From: Omphalotus guepiniiformis
Taxonomy: Eukaryota; Basidiomycota; Agaricomycetes; Agaricales; Omphalotaceae
DNA: 64,000 nt
Direction: 5' to 3'
Assembly (NCBI GenBank): GCA_028554645.1
Contig: JAQOOI010000070.1
Location: forward strand, 248,001-312,000
Part shown: positions 20,944 through 33,364 of the stretch, one piece after another
Layout of the letters: every line of letters starts with the position of its first letter
Numbering within the stretch: position 1 is the first letter of the stretch
Program-made: the position numbers and the translations under genes
The notes under the pieces: model-generated
The model's database searches: none
What the model was told of the DNA's origin: nothing
The model's input: only the letters and a program-made list of their open reading frames with translations

Positions 20944-23568
20944 ATGGAATCGCTTGACAAACGACCGAGCGTTACCATGCTCGAGAAGACGCCCTCGATA
21001 GACGAGAAGAGCGTGGATGCTGGCTTATACGGGGTATCAAATGACATCGAAGCTGACCAGAGTCTGTCGTTTTTTCCTTGCACTGTTATCCTACTCTGAG
21101 CTTATGTTATGCTGGAACAGATCGCTCCCGACGCCTCTAAGCAATACACAACCGAACAGTACAATGCTCTGAAGCGCAAGATCGATTTTCATCTCCTTCC
21201 TCTCATGTGGATTTGTTGTACGTATACACATTCTCTTTGCTATGATGCACCAGAGTAAAGTATTTTCCCCGCAGATGGAATTCAACAAAGCGACAAGACT
21301 AGTCTGGGCACGATGGCGACGTTTGGTTTACGAGAAGACACTGGTCTCGTTGGCCAGCAGTATTCGTGGTCTGTACTGATCGTGATTCTGGCTATCTTCG
21401 AGCTCATACTCAAAGTCTAGGTTGACAACAGTATTTTATATCACGTACATGTGTTTCGAATTCCCCTCGAATATCGTTCTCCAGAGATGGAGGATGGGTA
21501 CAACACTGTACGTCGCCTCTTATTTCCCGAATTCTGATCATTCTAAATCCGTTCTTCCTCAGGTCTATCTACATGCTGTGCTGGGGCGTCGTCGTCCTAT
21601 GCATTGGGTTTGGTGCGTCTTCACCTAAACAAATCACCTCTAATGACTCAGATTCGCGTCTAGCTAAACAATGGTCACACTTAATGGCCCTGCGGGCTCT
21701 TCAAGGCTTTTTTGAATGTTGCATCAGTCCCGGCTTCATCCTCGTTGTTGGGAGTTGGTACAAGCGAAACGAACATACCTCTCGGGCTTTATTCTTTCAG
21801 GTGAGTTGAGCTGCTACCTTTCTCACTCTGTCGTGCTCATGAATGTCGTACTAGAGTGCTAATGCCGGATTCGGCGTCATCTCCGACTTGATATTGTATG
21901 CCATTGGCTCGACACAAGGCGTAGATGGACATGCATGGCGATATATGTCATTTGCAAGTAATCCTCTTCGAAATATCTACTTGGAGTTATACTTAATCAA
22001 AAGTTAGTTTTTGGGTTCTCTGACTATCGCTGTTGGGATCCTATGCCTTTATTTCCTCGGAACACCGTCCGAGGTGCCTTGGTTGACACCAGAGGAAAAG
22101 CGTATGGCCAATGCTCGGATTTTAGACAACCAGACTGGACACGACAGGACGGGTACGAAAAAATGGAAGTGGTATCAAGTCTGGGAATGTCTAGTTGATC
22201 CATGCGTTCGTCGCTTCTCCTTATACAAAATCAGCCCAATCCTGTTGATTAACGCACGATATGTTCAGTTCTACTTTGCCGGCATTAACGCCTTCTGTTC
22301 CTCCGTTCCTAATGGCGGTCTCACCACCTTCGGAAGTATCATCAATACCAGTTTTGGATTCAGTGCGTACTGCCGCTATACAGATTTACTTCCACATCTC
22401 ATTTGATGTGCCTGAAAACCAGCAAATTTGCAAGTCATCCTTATAACCATACCTCGCAGCGTTGCTAGTGTGATCATCTTCATCGGTGTTGGTCTTGTGA
22501 GTTTCGACGTTTCTTCGCTGAGGTGACTCATTGAAAGCGATTTGTTGCCTAGCTCACGTCGAGAGTCAACAACCTGAGGTTAATTGTCATGGCTCTGGCT
22601 ACCATACCACCCTTATGGGGTATGCTGGGAATGTCTTTAATCCCAACGTCACCTTCTACCAAGGTATATGCTATCAGCCTCTATAACTTGCTGCGCGAGC
22701 TAAAGATGATCTATGATCATACCAGTGGACAAAGTGGGGTATGTTGTAAAACCCCATAAGTTATAATCTCATACCTATGTTTTCGCTATCGAATAGGAAT
22801 GTACTTCAGTACAGTGAGTGAATGTTCTCCCTCTGAGTACCCCCGCCCAACAACTAGCCGCTGAAAAGTCCAACAGGTCCCATTCATACTTTCTCTTTTC
22901 CTAGCATGGACTCTTATTCCGTCTAACACTCCCGGACGAACCAAGAGAACTATCACCTCTTCCTTTCAGTTTGTCATGTACTGTGAATTGCCAATCATTT
23001 CCCTATCATTATCACTGAACTCATCACTCAATACAGGTACTGTGTCGGAAACATGGTCGGTTCCCAGATTTTCCGCACTCAAGACGCCGTTAGTCGTCTT
23101 ATATTTGACATTGTTACACGGAGTCTTATTCTCCACTTTAGCCGAAGTACACTCCAGGTATAGTTGGTTGTTGCGTTTGTCTCGGTGTCGAGTTCTTCGT
23201 CATCTGCGGTACGCCTTCGAACAACATATCTCATGTAAGGATTAACCTCATTTTCACCTTCAATTCCATTAGCGTGGAGAACAGTCCTCGTTTCGAGAAA
23301 TCGACGCCGCGATCAAGAAATGCTGAACGATAATTTGACTCCTGAGGAACGAGAGAGACAGGGAAAAGTCAATGGAGAAAGTGATATGACTGATTTCGAG
23401 AATCGATATGTGGGTTTTCTCACCGTGCTTGAGCACGATAGCACGCTGATGATTTTTTATCATAACGTAGTTCCGCTATACTCTATAGTGATACAGTTAA
23501 GAGAAGGACTCGAGAGAAGAATGCATCATATTTGTACTATCCCGCCACAATTGCAGCACACACGGTGA
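20944..23568 (+). CDS. MFS transporter, allantoate/nicotinate permease-like (anion:cation symporter type)
   Basis: A gene with about 14 exons starting MESLDKRPSVT. Seen after splicing: an acidic N-terminus, then LKRKIDFHLLPLMWICYGIQ, QYSWLTTVFYITYMCFEFP, LCWGVVVLCIGF, ALRALQGFFECCISPG, TPEEKRMANARI, INAFCSSVPNGGLTTFGS, TIPRSVASVIIFIGVGL, VPFILSLFLAWTLIPSNTPG, YCVGNMVGSQIF, YTPGIVGCCVCLGVEFFVI, then a hydrophilic end with LTPEERERQGKVNGESDMTD. Known: this order of helices and the central loop are those of DAL5/TNA1-type permeases carrying organic anions such as allantoate or nicotinate. The exact first donor and the last exon are uncertain; the family normally ends shortly after DFENRY, so the last residues may be wrong. 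Confidence 0.82.
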
Positions 23569-23754
23569 CGGTTGATAACTGTGCAGCAACATTCTGCAGT
23601 TTTTATTATTCTTACTTCACGACAGCCACGAGAGTCTGAGGTGGCGTGTTTTACTACGTACGTTGGGTGCCCCGCCAATATCACAACAGAGAACGGGGTA
23701 TACAGTCCAATTTGTAAAATCGAGCCGAGTTACACATCTGATAGCGTTCGAAAG

Positions 23755-24729
23755 TCATGTCCTCAACCACGCCGTCTTCGCAATCTTCTTCTGTCGTTTC
23801 TGTTCCTTGAATCTTTCCTGAAAAATAATAATAATAATAATAACCAAGACATCAGTCAACACATCCAACACACGAGAAGAAGGGCGGGCCCACGAAAAAA
23901 AAAGACTAACCAAATCCTTCTTACTAGGCCTCTTTCTCTTCTTATCTCCTCCCTGCGCCACTTCAGCCTCCTGCTCCTGAGCTCTTTCCGTTTCCCAAGC
24001 GTTGACATCAAAATAAAACTCGCTCATCCTCTTTGCCCTCTCGTACTCTGATAAATGGGATGGATCTCGAGCATCGACACGGGTGAATTGCCCTGTACGC
24101 GCATTAAATTTCGCAGTGGCACCGTACGCCCCCACGACGTTGGACGAAGATGGCCCTCGAACGGAAGCGGCAAGTGAAGGATCGAGATACGCAAGCGAAG
24201 GGTCGATACCCTGAGCTAAAGCCGCTGCTTGTAATGCATTGTACGACGAAGACGACGACGACGAAGGTAGTATAGATGAACCATCAGCTGATTCCCCAAC
24301 AGGAATTTCTGCAGATACTGATGATGATGTGTCGCCTGCTGGTTGGGCTGTAGAGGTAGATGTAGATGTAGATGCAGTAGGCGGCGTATCAGTTGGCTGA
24401 AGTGGATTCTGCCATGTAGTTTCCTGAGTTTCTGCATTGAAAAAGTAGTAGGCATTATACTGCTGCGAATAAATGGCCTGCCATGGATTCGAAGAGGGAG
24501 AAACACTTTCAGAATTTGTTGTTTCCGAAGGTGTCCCCGAAGATGTTTGCTGCGTCGGTTCCTGAGTAGCAGAGGCATTTTCTTCAGAACTTTCGGAAGA
24601 AGAAGGGGTAACGGTATCTTTGGATTCTTCCAACGACTTCAAAGATTCTTTGGAAGGACCAGGGCTTGACGGCGCAGACTTTGACGGCGAGGACATCGTT
24701 GAGGGCTCGGAGATGACGGTCACAGTCAA
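23755..24729 (-). CDS. WW-domain protein
   Basis: Model: exon 24729-23911 and exon 23817-23755, joined in phase. The donor GTTAGT follows PSKKDL, and the acceptor TTTTTCAG lies behind a run of ATT repeats. About 293 residues, or 11 fewer if the second Met (24696) is used. Seen: a Ser/Thr/Glu-rich N-terminus; a WW domain at about residues 81-111 (NPWQAIYSQQYNAYYFF .. TQETTWQNP) with both tryptophans and the central aromatic pair; then FNARTGQFT and RAKRMSEFYFDVNAWE, and a basic C-terminus (KKRKRPSKKDL, RFKEQKRQKKIAKTAWLRT). Known: WW domains bind Pro-rich ligands. The lysine-rich tail suggests a nuclear role such as transcription or splicing, which is inference. Confidence 0.82.
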   Translation of the reverse strand: MTVTVISEPSTMSSPSKSAPSSPGPSKESLKSLEESKDTVTPSSSESSEENASATQEPTQQTSSGTPSETTNSESVSPSSNPWQAIYSQQYNAYYFFNAETQETTWQNPLQPTDTPPTASTSTSTSTAQPAGDTSSSVSAEIPVGESADGSSILPSSSSSSSYNALQAAALAQGIDPSLAYLDPSLAASVRGPSSSNVVGAYGATAKFNARTGQFTRVDARDPSHLSEYERAKRMSEFYFDVNAWETERAQEQEAEVAQGGDKKRKRPSKKDLVSLFFSWARPSSRVLDVLTDVLVIIIIIIFQERFKEQKRQKKIAKTAWLRT

Positions 24730-25227
24730 CGAAGCTTTTCAGAGTCCGACGGAGGTAACTTGCCTGCCGGACGGCGAATTACTGTCACTCTCCTCACCCA
24801 TATTATACAAAGTACAGTCGATAGGGATGAAGGAAAAAATCCATATATCTAAGATAGCAAGTGCAGACGCCGTATTCCTACTCCATATTTTATATATCAT
24901 TATGAGTCCTTCTCAGCCTCCTCAATTCTCCCGACAGGAGGAAGCCAGGGCATATCAATGTCCATGGTGGCATCTCCGAAGCTCCATTATATCTTCCACA
25001 TATCATCCCACCACACCCACTGACTCGCAAAGGATAAGTTAACCACCAAACCCAACCCTGCCTGCCTTCCACCAACCATCTTGCTGCGCTGAGGCCCAAT
25101 ATGTACCCAGAGAAACAACCCCCCCTGCTGGAGCCCGCGCGCTCAACGTTCAACCAACGGCTGTCAGACTTTTTGGCCAATATAGCAAGAAGAAAGCCCA
25201 AGATCCTAGTGAAAATCCAACTTGGTT
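24730..25227. other. Short intergenic region
   Basis: Between the WW-domain gene (5' side) and the mannosyltransferase 3' end. No supported gene. A 53-codon plus-strand frame (25101-25259) overlaps the end of the next gene and was rejected. Confidence 0.4.
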
Positions 25228-26981
25228 TTATAAATCTAGCATACTTCGGTCATGCCTGACTACAACCGAGTCTGCCAAACGGGACCTATTGGGCATGGCT
25301 TCCCAAATAGGGTCAACGTCTGGTCCTTCGAGGTCACCTGCTCCATCCCAGCCCCAGCACCATACTGCGGAGAAAAAAATTAGCATCGACTCGGACGACA
25401 AGCACAGACAGGTGAAGAACTAAGGAGGGGGTTTAGGTCTCCTCCGACCAAGCCCAAGAGGTAAAAGAAACTCGAAAGAAAGAGGGTCCTCACCATGACT
25501 AGGTCCAGGAACAAAGTTCAAAGGTTCGCTCTCCTCCTCAGTGAATAGACGATCGTGTGGGCCGAACCAAGCGCGATCCTGAGGATCTGTACGAGGATTG
25601 TCAGGAAGACCTCCCAAGCGAACGTAACCACGAATAGCAGTTAGGTTTCGCCTTTGCGGGTGTATGATATCGTATACTTTCTATAGTTCAAAGATCAGCA
25701 ATCAGAAACAAGATACGAGTAGCAAAAACCAACGCACTGCATCATACGCCAACTTGACTCTCGGAACCATCATAATCCTACCGTACCCAGATTCCCAATA
25801 ATCATTGCAAATCAATGAACATTCACTCGCCGAACACTCTCCATCCGTAATCTTCGCCATCCTAAACCTCACATGAGGAGGCGTGTAGAACGGTGCCGGG
25901 TCAAGCACTGCAATCCCGTTCCAGCACGACTGCACCTGCACCGGTAAATGTGCCTGGAACTTCTGAGACGAGTCGGGGTGGTGGAATATCATTTCGAATG
26001 GTGCATTCTCCAACGCTGTGCCGTTAATGTCTCGCGCGACCCAGTTGTCGTAAAACACAGGGGCACCAATCTCCTCGTGGAACATGTAGTCAGCCGCACA
26101 GGTAATACCAGCGTTGTTCAGCCGAGACTGCCAGATGAGTTCCAGCAGGTCGTCCACGCAAGGAAGGATATCGTTCATAAAGACGATGGTATCGAAGTAC
26201 TCGTTCTCGGCATCTCTGAGCTCGTGCAGGGGTACGAAGGCGGCGTTTCGAACCTCAGCAAGGTACTCAATACGATGGTTGAATGCTCCTCGAGTACGCA
26301 TAGAAGTGCGGATAGTGATGCGCATGCCGACTGAGCGAGTAAGGGCGTCATAGATTCGTAGCAAAGCTTTAGTCTGATCCGTAGAGCCGTTCTCGTAGAT
26401 AGACACAAAGACATTGTGGTAACCAAGGACGGAGGCAACACGGAATAGCGTAGCGAACAAATCAGGAATGACGTCGAACGAGTTGTAAAGGTTGATTGCG
26501 AAAAAGTACTTGTGTTCGCTGGGCATGAGATCGCGCCTACGGTTTTCGACATGTTCTGAACCGAGGCCGAAACCATCGAACCACGATGATCGGGAAGGTA
26601 TTTTGTGACCGAAAAGAGGGGCATAGCGTTCAGCTACTTGCTGGGCGTATAGAGGTTGGACAGTTGAGGAGCATTGACGGGTATAATGAGGAGTCAATGT
26701 AGTCAGGAGATCTAAAACTCGATATCTCTGGTCAGGAGTTGGTAGTTGAATATGCTGCCTGGTCTGCTGCCTCGACGTGGCCGGCGTATGTCCGCTTCTC
26801 CAAGCTGGCGTTGTGGTCTGAAAACAATTTCAACTCAAGAACTACCCCCAATTCTTCATTTCATTTCACGCACCGTATTCCACGAAAACAGTTTCGCAAT
26901 GAAGAGACCACATAAAACACCAATTGCGATAGCGAGAGGAGTCGGAACTCTTCGTAATTGTGCTAAACTTGACTGGTTCAT
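25228..26981 (-). CDS. CAP59-type alpha-1,3-mannosyltransferase (CMT1-like)
   Basis: Model on the minus strand: exons 26981-26874, 26817-25738, 25680-25494 and 25364-25228, in phase throughout. Seen: start MNQSSLAQLRR, a signal-anchor helix (PLAIAIGVLCGLFIAKLF), then a catalytic region with FFAINLYNSFDVIP, VSIYENGSTDQTKALL, EYLAEVRNAAF, DTIVFMNDILPCVDDLLELI and CWNGIAVLDPAPF. The end contains YVRLGGLPDNPR and VWCWGWDG. Known: these blocks define the CAP59/CMT1 family of Golgi type II mannosyltransferases, described in Cryptococcus capsule and glycan synthesis. Inferred: transfers mannose in an alpha-1,3 linkage to cell-surface glycan in the Golgi. The ATG at 26981 is chosen because the anchor follows directly; in-frame Met codons further upstream are less fitting. 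Confidence 0.88.
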
Positions 26982-29674
26982 TATTCGCTTCGACAGCTGT
27001 AAACTAGGACGAAAGCAAATTGAGGGAATTGAACACCGCCGGTAAACACTTCTAGACGTACCTAAGATCCTTGAACAATCTGTATCTACAATCCCTAGAT
27101 AGGCGTCTGTCTTCAAGTATGGGTGACTTCCAAACGCGACACGGCGCTCAAATGCCGCTAGGTCTGACCTGGAATTCTCCTAAAATAGCCACCCTTCCTT
27201 CAGGTCCTTCAGGACTCTTGGGTGTTGAAAGGATTACGGTCGAGTGTATTAGTTGTTGTCAAGGAAGGATGTAAGGTAGTATGAAAACTAAAAGACCAAG
27301 CGTGCAGAAAAAAAAGGAGAGAAGAGGCTAAACTCAAACGGCTTCCTGCCTCCGTTTCAGCCGTCTGCATGTGAATCATGTGACCTTGACAGCTTGATTC
27401 CACTCCTCAACTCAGTCAGGGTCACCGCAAGCTTGCCAAAAACCTCGGACAATATTATCTTCCTACGTTCATGTTAGGATGTGAGCTCTTGAGCGCTTCA
27501 GCGCTTGACAAAACCTACGCTGTTTCGCAATCTCATCACTCATACAGACGGTCAAACTATTGCATTGCTTTCAACTTCCTGAAGAATGACTTACATGCAG
27601 GTATGGACTTCAGTACATACTGTATGGAATCCTTACGGGTATAATAGGGTATCCAGTGATTCGCGACCCTACCTGTCGGCAAACTAAACTCGGTCAACAA
27701 TCGTCGCATCCTGGGGAAGGAATAAGCTCCTACCCACCATAGTAATACGAACAGAAGATTCAGAACCCAAGAAACGATAGACAACAGTCACTCAAAGAGT
27801 AGGTAGTCGCTCAGATCGTTAATGTCAAGAAAGCAGCTACGAACATCAACATCCTAAATCGAAACAAAAACTCAATGAACAGTCTCATTTTTCAAAAACG
27901 CTATACGAGACAAAAATTGTGATTCACTCCCACATAAGATATTAAGAAGCGCATAGGGCATGCCAAGCACTATTGCCATCCTTTCGTTCCTGTGGGACGT
28001 TTCTTGAGCTTGAACCGTGAGCTTGAACTGTGAATAGGAGCTTGGCCTATAATCTATCAAGGACCCTCATTCTGACCCAGAAAAGATTAGCATAGCAGAA
28101 CTAATCGCACTCTTAGGATCGAGCGATGCACTCTTCCGGCGTATGGTTAAACCAAAGAAAACACTACCCAGACCCAGGGAGGAAGCTACGGATAAATACG
28201 CGAAAAGTGTACCGCGTGCAATAGACCTGTGTTCTGAAAAGACGGAAATGCGACGTCGGCATTGAGCAGCAAAGTAGCCTGGATGTCAAGACACGGACGC
28301 ACAAGGTCAGCGCTCTCCAGCACTGGGTGTTTTGGTCTCAATGCACTAAAAACCTACAAAAAAAAATCTCAAATTCCACCACTCCTTACGAAGCCTTTCC
28401 GCGAAGTGGTACGAGATAGCACACCATCAGTCCCCATCTGAACACGGGGTACTCCAAGAGACAGTAAATCAAAACGCACGAAAGAACAATGTCCGATTTG
28501 CCTATTTTTTTTTCTCTTCTACACCGAAGTTCCTCGGTCAAGACGTGCGGTGCAGCTGCTTGTCCGGCAAAATGCACGAATCGTTCATATGCTGTTTTTG
28601 CATCCTCTCATCCGAACTGCGGAGGGAAAGGTACCAATACATCACAAATCGCAAACAAACACGTTCATGGGTATGAGTGTGTATACTATCCGAGCGAAAC
28701 CACCAGTGGAGTTGACCTAACCTGCCGAGGATGTTGAGCATCTTGCATGTCGATCGACATGTATGTGATAACTATAGTTGAACTCAAGCTATCTAGCTCG
28801 AAGATCATCTCAAGTTTGAAGATCAATACGTTTGAGAAAGACAAGTTCTTCTTCGAATGCCAAAAAATGTATGTACTTACCTCCTATCGCATGTATCAAG
28901 GTAGGTGTCCCTGAGCTCATTAATGACATCCAGTGAGGGGTATCTTGAACCAGAGAACAAGGCACAATGATGCCTGTCAGAGAGCGTCAGTATATCCATA
29001 CTTATCGATTGCGGGCGTGCGATTTGGCGCAGAAAGAGTCACCTTACCAGTAAGTACTGCGATTGTATTTTATGCTCTGAAGTACCCACACCCATACGTA
29101 TCAGCCACATTCACCAAAAGCAAGGCCGTGTTGTATGAGGTAAACTTGAAGTAAAGGTGTGCGACCAGAAACAAAAAGCACAACTTGTCCAGAGTGAAAG
29201 AAGTACTGATTCAGTCAGTCACTCCCGCCCGGCCCTAAGTAATACAAGTGCACACCGTATACGTATCTATTCAGCTCTCTGTATCGGCATCATCATAACT
29301 TTCTTTGGTCTCCAGAGTCACAATTCTCGCCTGGATTCAGGATTGAACCAACCAAAGAACATTTCCGTCGTCAATGTGTAGGTCAAAGCGAGTACGAACT
29401 GCCACGTGTCCCGAGGACTATGCACTATATCTAAGCTGGTATCCAAATTCAAACTACACGTAAACCATCTGCCTACCGTACTGCCCTCTGCTGCCCAGCT
29501 TTGTTCCCCTCGAATGACTATGTATATATGTATAATTGATAAGAGAACAGAACACGCTCTGTCCGCTCAATGTGTAATGGACCCGGGTAAACGAGCAATT
29601 AATTAACGGATGGCATGCTGAATATGCTGTCAGTACTTAAGAGGGTCGCAAGGTTTCTTTCAATGTGAAAAAAA
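26982..29674. other. 2.7-kb region without a supported gene
   Basis: A minus-strand frame at 27557-27784 has a hydrophobic start (VSWVLNLLFVLLWWVGAYSF) and could be a small membrane protein or an exon, but no partner or family was recognised. Elsewhere I see only short frames and homopolymer runs (for example near 28357 and 28505). Confidence 0.35.
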
Positions 29675-30905
29675 ATGTCCCTACCTCCTCATCAAACCTT
29701 ACCTCAAGAGCTCTACGATGCAATCATCGACGAACTAAGCGATTCACTTTCTGATATCCATTCCTGCGCGTTGGTGTGTCGTAGCTGGCTTCCCCAATCA
29801 CGAAAACATCTCTTTAGGTCTCTATCCCTTCCTCTGAGCCAGGATGGAAAGGATTCTTGCTTTGCGGAAAAAGAGTGTTTAGACCTTTCTTCCGTAGCAA
29901 ATGATGTCCAACGACTCACTCTGAATTTCCGGCCTTGTTTCCTGCACGGTCCACATAGATCGTGCAACGGGACTTTACTTGAAACCGATCTCGACAGTCT
30001 CCCATTCGTGAATCTTCGCGAAGTGGTGATTATTTCGCACCCCAGCGTCCGACAACAACAGACCATGGCCAACTTGCTTAGACGAAACGTGCATATTGAA
30101 AGTCTTGAACTGAAGTCTATCAGCTTCACGAGCGTGGGGGGCACGTTGCAGTTGCTTCGAGCTGCAGGGAGGATGGAACATCTGCGCGAGCTGCATCTTG
30201 CATCACTGGGCCGTTTGTTGCCTTTGGGGAACGAAACAGAAGTCGAAAACACGCCAATGGCCCCGATAGACACACCACCTCGTTTAATGGCGTTGTCGCT
30301 TCCGCCGTTGTTGAACCTGCAGCCCTTGTTTACCTCACCATTCCGGTCCTTCTCCGTGGAATGCTTGAGGAAGTTGAGGATTTGCGTCGAGGACGGATTG
30401 GATGAGTACCATGATGTCCTGCGTTCTTCTGCCTCTTCTCTCGAGGAGCTTGAGATTGTTATACGAAATGATTGTTGTGAGTCCCGTCTTCTTTGAGACT
30501 TGATGTTGTTGTTCATCTCTACCTGCAGATAATCAAATAGATCTAAGCTGCCTGACAAACTTGCGCTTGAAAAAACTCACGTTGGACTTTGGCAATATTT
30601 TCGGAGAACACATCACCAGACATCTAAGCACCTTATCGCGCCTCCCTAGCCTTCCTACTCTACGCCACTTCCAGCTTGACTCAAAAGACGATCATTCACT
30701 GTGGTGTACGGTCCCGCAAAGCTCCGCACTTCGACTGGATGACTGCCTTCGGAAGGTCGTACGCATTATGCCTGCGCTGGAAAAGATGTTTCTGTCTGTA
30801 GGATTTGACGCTACACAGCAAAAGATTCCAGAAGGGAGAGATCTCGAACACATGTTTCCTCAGACAGCCAAGACCAAGATCCTGCATATTCATACGTCCC
30901 ACTGA
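29675..30905 (+). CDS. F-box protein A (392 residues, one intron)
   Basis: Model: exons 29675-30476 and 30529-30905, in phase. Seen: N-terminal F-box TLPQELYDAIIDELSD with ALVCRSWLPQSRKHLFRSL, followed by LRR-like segments (VQRLTLNF, LRKLRICV, LEELEIVI, LKKLTLDFGNIF). Known: F-box plus LRR-like proteins act as substrate adaptors of SCF ubiquitin ligases. A paralogue at 32223-33364 shares the architecture and the intron, which in both falls just after the last LRR-like strand pair. The 5' end is preceded by a short A-run. Target unknown. Confidence 0.82.
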
Positions 30906-31185
30906 GTCCTGTTTCCGAATTTTTTTGCTGCAGCTCCAAATGTCATTGTGTGCATCCGATGCATCCGGAAAGTAAAAGTTTAAGTAGGAGCGAGCGCATA
31001 ATCTTCCCTCTTCAGACTCGAGTATCAAGAATCCTTCTCGGGAGCAAAGGGCTCCCTATCGTCGGACTCGAACGCGCCAGATGCTTCCACGACACTCTTC
31101 ATTCTTGGCTCGTCTGTGGAATCTATGTATAACGCCCGTTGACGACTCTGAGGACGTTTGCAGAAAAGGCTGAAACACTGCAGTT

Positions 31186-31220
<35 letters not shown>

Positions 31221-31427
31221 CCACCACCATCACCCCTCACCTCGGGTGGTCTCCTCGTTGTTCCGTCCGCTGTCGAGCTTCGGGCACTCGATAAACGACG
31301 TTATCTCATACGCTCAGTACCACCAGTCTATCTGGTGAGGTTTCGGCTCAAACCCAACCACCTAAACACCCAATACCGCCCAACACTCGAACCAAATACG
31401 AACAAAAAAAAAAAAAAAAAAATTTCC
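30906..31427. repeat. Spacer with (CAA)n microsatellite
   Basis: A run of about ten AAC/CAA triplets at about 31187-31220 is followed by CCACCACCATCACC. A run of A lies at about 31403-31422, immediately before the next start codon. No gene. Confidence 0.7.
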
Positions 31428-31877
31428 ATGCCTGCCATCACTCATACACTTGAATCCCCACTTGCCCGTCAATCTCTCTGTCCTCCCATTCCTCCCATAC
31501 CTCGTAGCTGCCGAGGACTACTCAAACATACTCGAAAAATTCATCTTGCCATTTTTCCCGGTCGTCGTCGTCTCCCGCCTATCACATCTAATGCGGCATG
31601 TGCGCGCTTTAGGCTATCACGCAAGCGTCGATCAATAGAGCGTGTCCCTATTGCTCTGGCATGGGCTGAACATGCTCTCATTGATCTGTACTCACGCCTA
31701 CACCGCCAACATCTCACTTTACAACGTCAACTGGCCGAAAATCGAAAACAACTAACATTGGCCCACTCTACTCTAGAGCCTCATTTGCACTACCTTCTCC
31801 TCCTACCCGTACACCAAGTGGCTCTAGCGCACCTGCCAGTCAAGCCTGACTGCCTCACTAACCCACATCCACCTTGA
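31428..31877 (+). CDS. Hypothetical 149-residue protein
   Basis: Single open frame from ATG at 31428 (MPAITHTLESPLARQ) to TGA at 31877. The N-terminal half is basic and Pro-rich. The middle contains an amphipathic helix, about residues 82-120 (WAEHALIDLYSRLHRQHLTL, QRQLAENRKQLTLAHSTL), likely coiled coil. No family recognised, and it lies between two F-box genes in the same orientation. It may be spurious. Confidence 0.3.
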   Translation: MPAITHTLESPLARQSLCPPIPPIPRSCRGLLKHTRKIHLAIFPGRRRLPPITSNAACARFRLSRKRRSIERVPIALAWAEHALIDLYSRLHRQHLTLQRQLAENRKQLTLAHSTLEPHLHYLLLLPVHQVALAHLPVKPDCLTNPHPP

Positions 31878-31920
31878 ACCCATGCTTGATATTCACGTAA
31901 TTTGCCTTTTGTTTCCAACT

Positions 31921-32024
31921 TACCGCCCTCCTAGTATCTACTGTAGACCACCCTCCCTATGATCATTTTTGATATTCATATAATTACCGCCCTCCTAGTA
32001 TCCACTGTAGACCGTCCTCCCTAC
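31921..32024 (+). repeat. Imperfect tandem repeat, 64-bp period
   Basis: TACCGCCCTCCTAGTAT starts at 31921 and again at 31985; each unit continues with CCACTGTAGACC-like sequence and CCTCCCTA. Two copies only. It lies in the upstream region of the second F-box gene. Confidence 0.7.
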
Positions 32025-32222
32025 ATTACTCACAGTCCGGTTCGTCGAGGTCGTATCTCAACCTTAGTCTCTCGTAGACGTAGACGAATATCATAATTGA
32101 AAACATTGAAAACATGCGCCAATGACCGGGCCGAGTGTCCGGCAACGTGGCATCTCGCCTGCTATAAAATGCCAATCTTGACCAGAAGAAATCCGATTTG
32201 TCTTTCTGTCACCGATACCAAC

Positions 32223-33364
32223 ATGCTGCCCCTCTTACCATCTGAAATATGTGAAGAAATCATCGACCTCCTGGACGACTCAACCGAAGACTTGCGAGCT
32301 TGTTCACTTGTTTCTCGCGATTGGCTTCCTCGCTCCCGAAAGCACTTGTTTCACTCTCTTTCGCTACCATTCCGGAAACAGGACGGGTGTACCAGTTGGA
32401 TGACTCTGTCCATTATCTCTTCCATATCCCACATCGAGGACTACGTTCATCATCTAAAACTCAACTTCCGAGAAAAACCTTATACCTTCGAGCGCTGGGA
32501 TGTGGGTGTATCGTTAGCAAACGACGTGCTGCGTAAACTTCGATTTCGAAACCTTGATCAACTCACTGTCTTTGGAGGAAAACTCTACGAATCCTCACCA
32601 ATCTTAGGGTTGGTGAAGCAAAATCCGTGCTTGAAAATACTGGAGTTGCGATGGTGTTGTTTCTATAGTTTCGAAATTTTTGATATATTATTCGAACACT
32701 GCAAGGAGCTAAGTGCGTTGCGGGAGCTGCGGTTTGTTCATACCAAATGGTTCGACGAGTACCGGGGCACCAGTGAGGCATTCGTAATAAAATTTCATCC
32801 TGAAGTGTTGGTGACATTTACCTTGTTCGCCCGTCGCAATCAATCATCGATCTCTCTGGTATAAAACGGTTGCGGCTCTACGTAGAGCTTGTGAAGGGCT
32901 TCGAAAGCTTCTGCAATCGCCTGCTCTCGAACTGCGGTCCGTCTCTTCACGAACTCGAGTTGGAGATACCTTACAAAATTGGTACGTACTGGCTTAAGCC
33001 TTGTGCGTGCGGTCCCGGATCTAATGGATTCGTCTATGTAGTTTCATCTTTGAGCCTCCGTGCCGCAATTCCGAAGAATGCAAGCTCAGATCTTACCAGC
33101 CTTACTTTGGATTTTAGAAATATCTTTCGATCATCATACGTTGATTCATACATTCAAATTCTTTCCCAGCTACCTGATCTTTTACCTAACCTTCGTCGAT
33201 TGGTTCTCACGTCAAAGGATGATGATGATCCGTCGTTGGCCCAACCAATTCCTCCGAACATTGCGTCCAGGCTTGATTCTGCCCTTGCTGCATTGGCACT
33301 CAGTATACCGTCCATGCAAGAGTGTAACCGCCGTTACATAGTTACTCGTTATACACTTACCTAA
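32223..33364 (+). pseudogene. F-box protein B, frameshifted paralogue of F-box protein A
   Basis: Seen: LLPSEICEEIIDLLDDST..ACSLVSRDWLPRSRKHLFHSL, clearly paralogous to 29675-30905. The frame from 32223 ends at TAA 32862-32864. The following sequence (SGIKRLRLYVELVKGFESF, LHELELEI) continues in the -1/+2 frame and overlaps around 32850-32870. No GT-AG intron of usable length explains the switch. Downstream there is an intron (donor GTACGT at about 32982, acceptor GTAG at about 33040) at the same place as in F-box A, and the frame then runs to 33364. Either a one-base indel has broken the gene or the sequence has an error here. Confidence 0.7.

Noticed and set aside
25101..25259. 53-codon plus-strand frame starting MYPEKQPPLLEP
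   Set aside because: Overlaps the last exon of the mannosyltransferase on the opposite strand; the splice model of that gene explains this sequence.
29713..30558. 281-codon minus-strand frame opposite F-box protein A
   Set aside because: Overlaps a well-supported F-box gene, has Arg/Ser-rich composition typical of antisense reading, and no domain.
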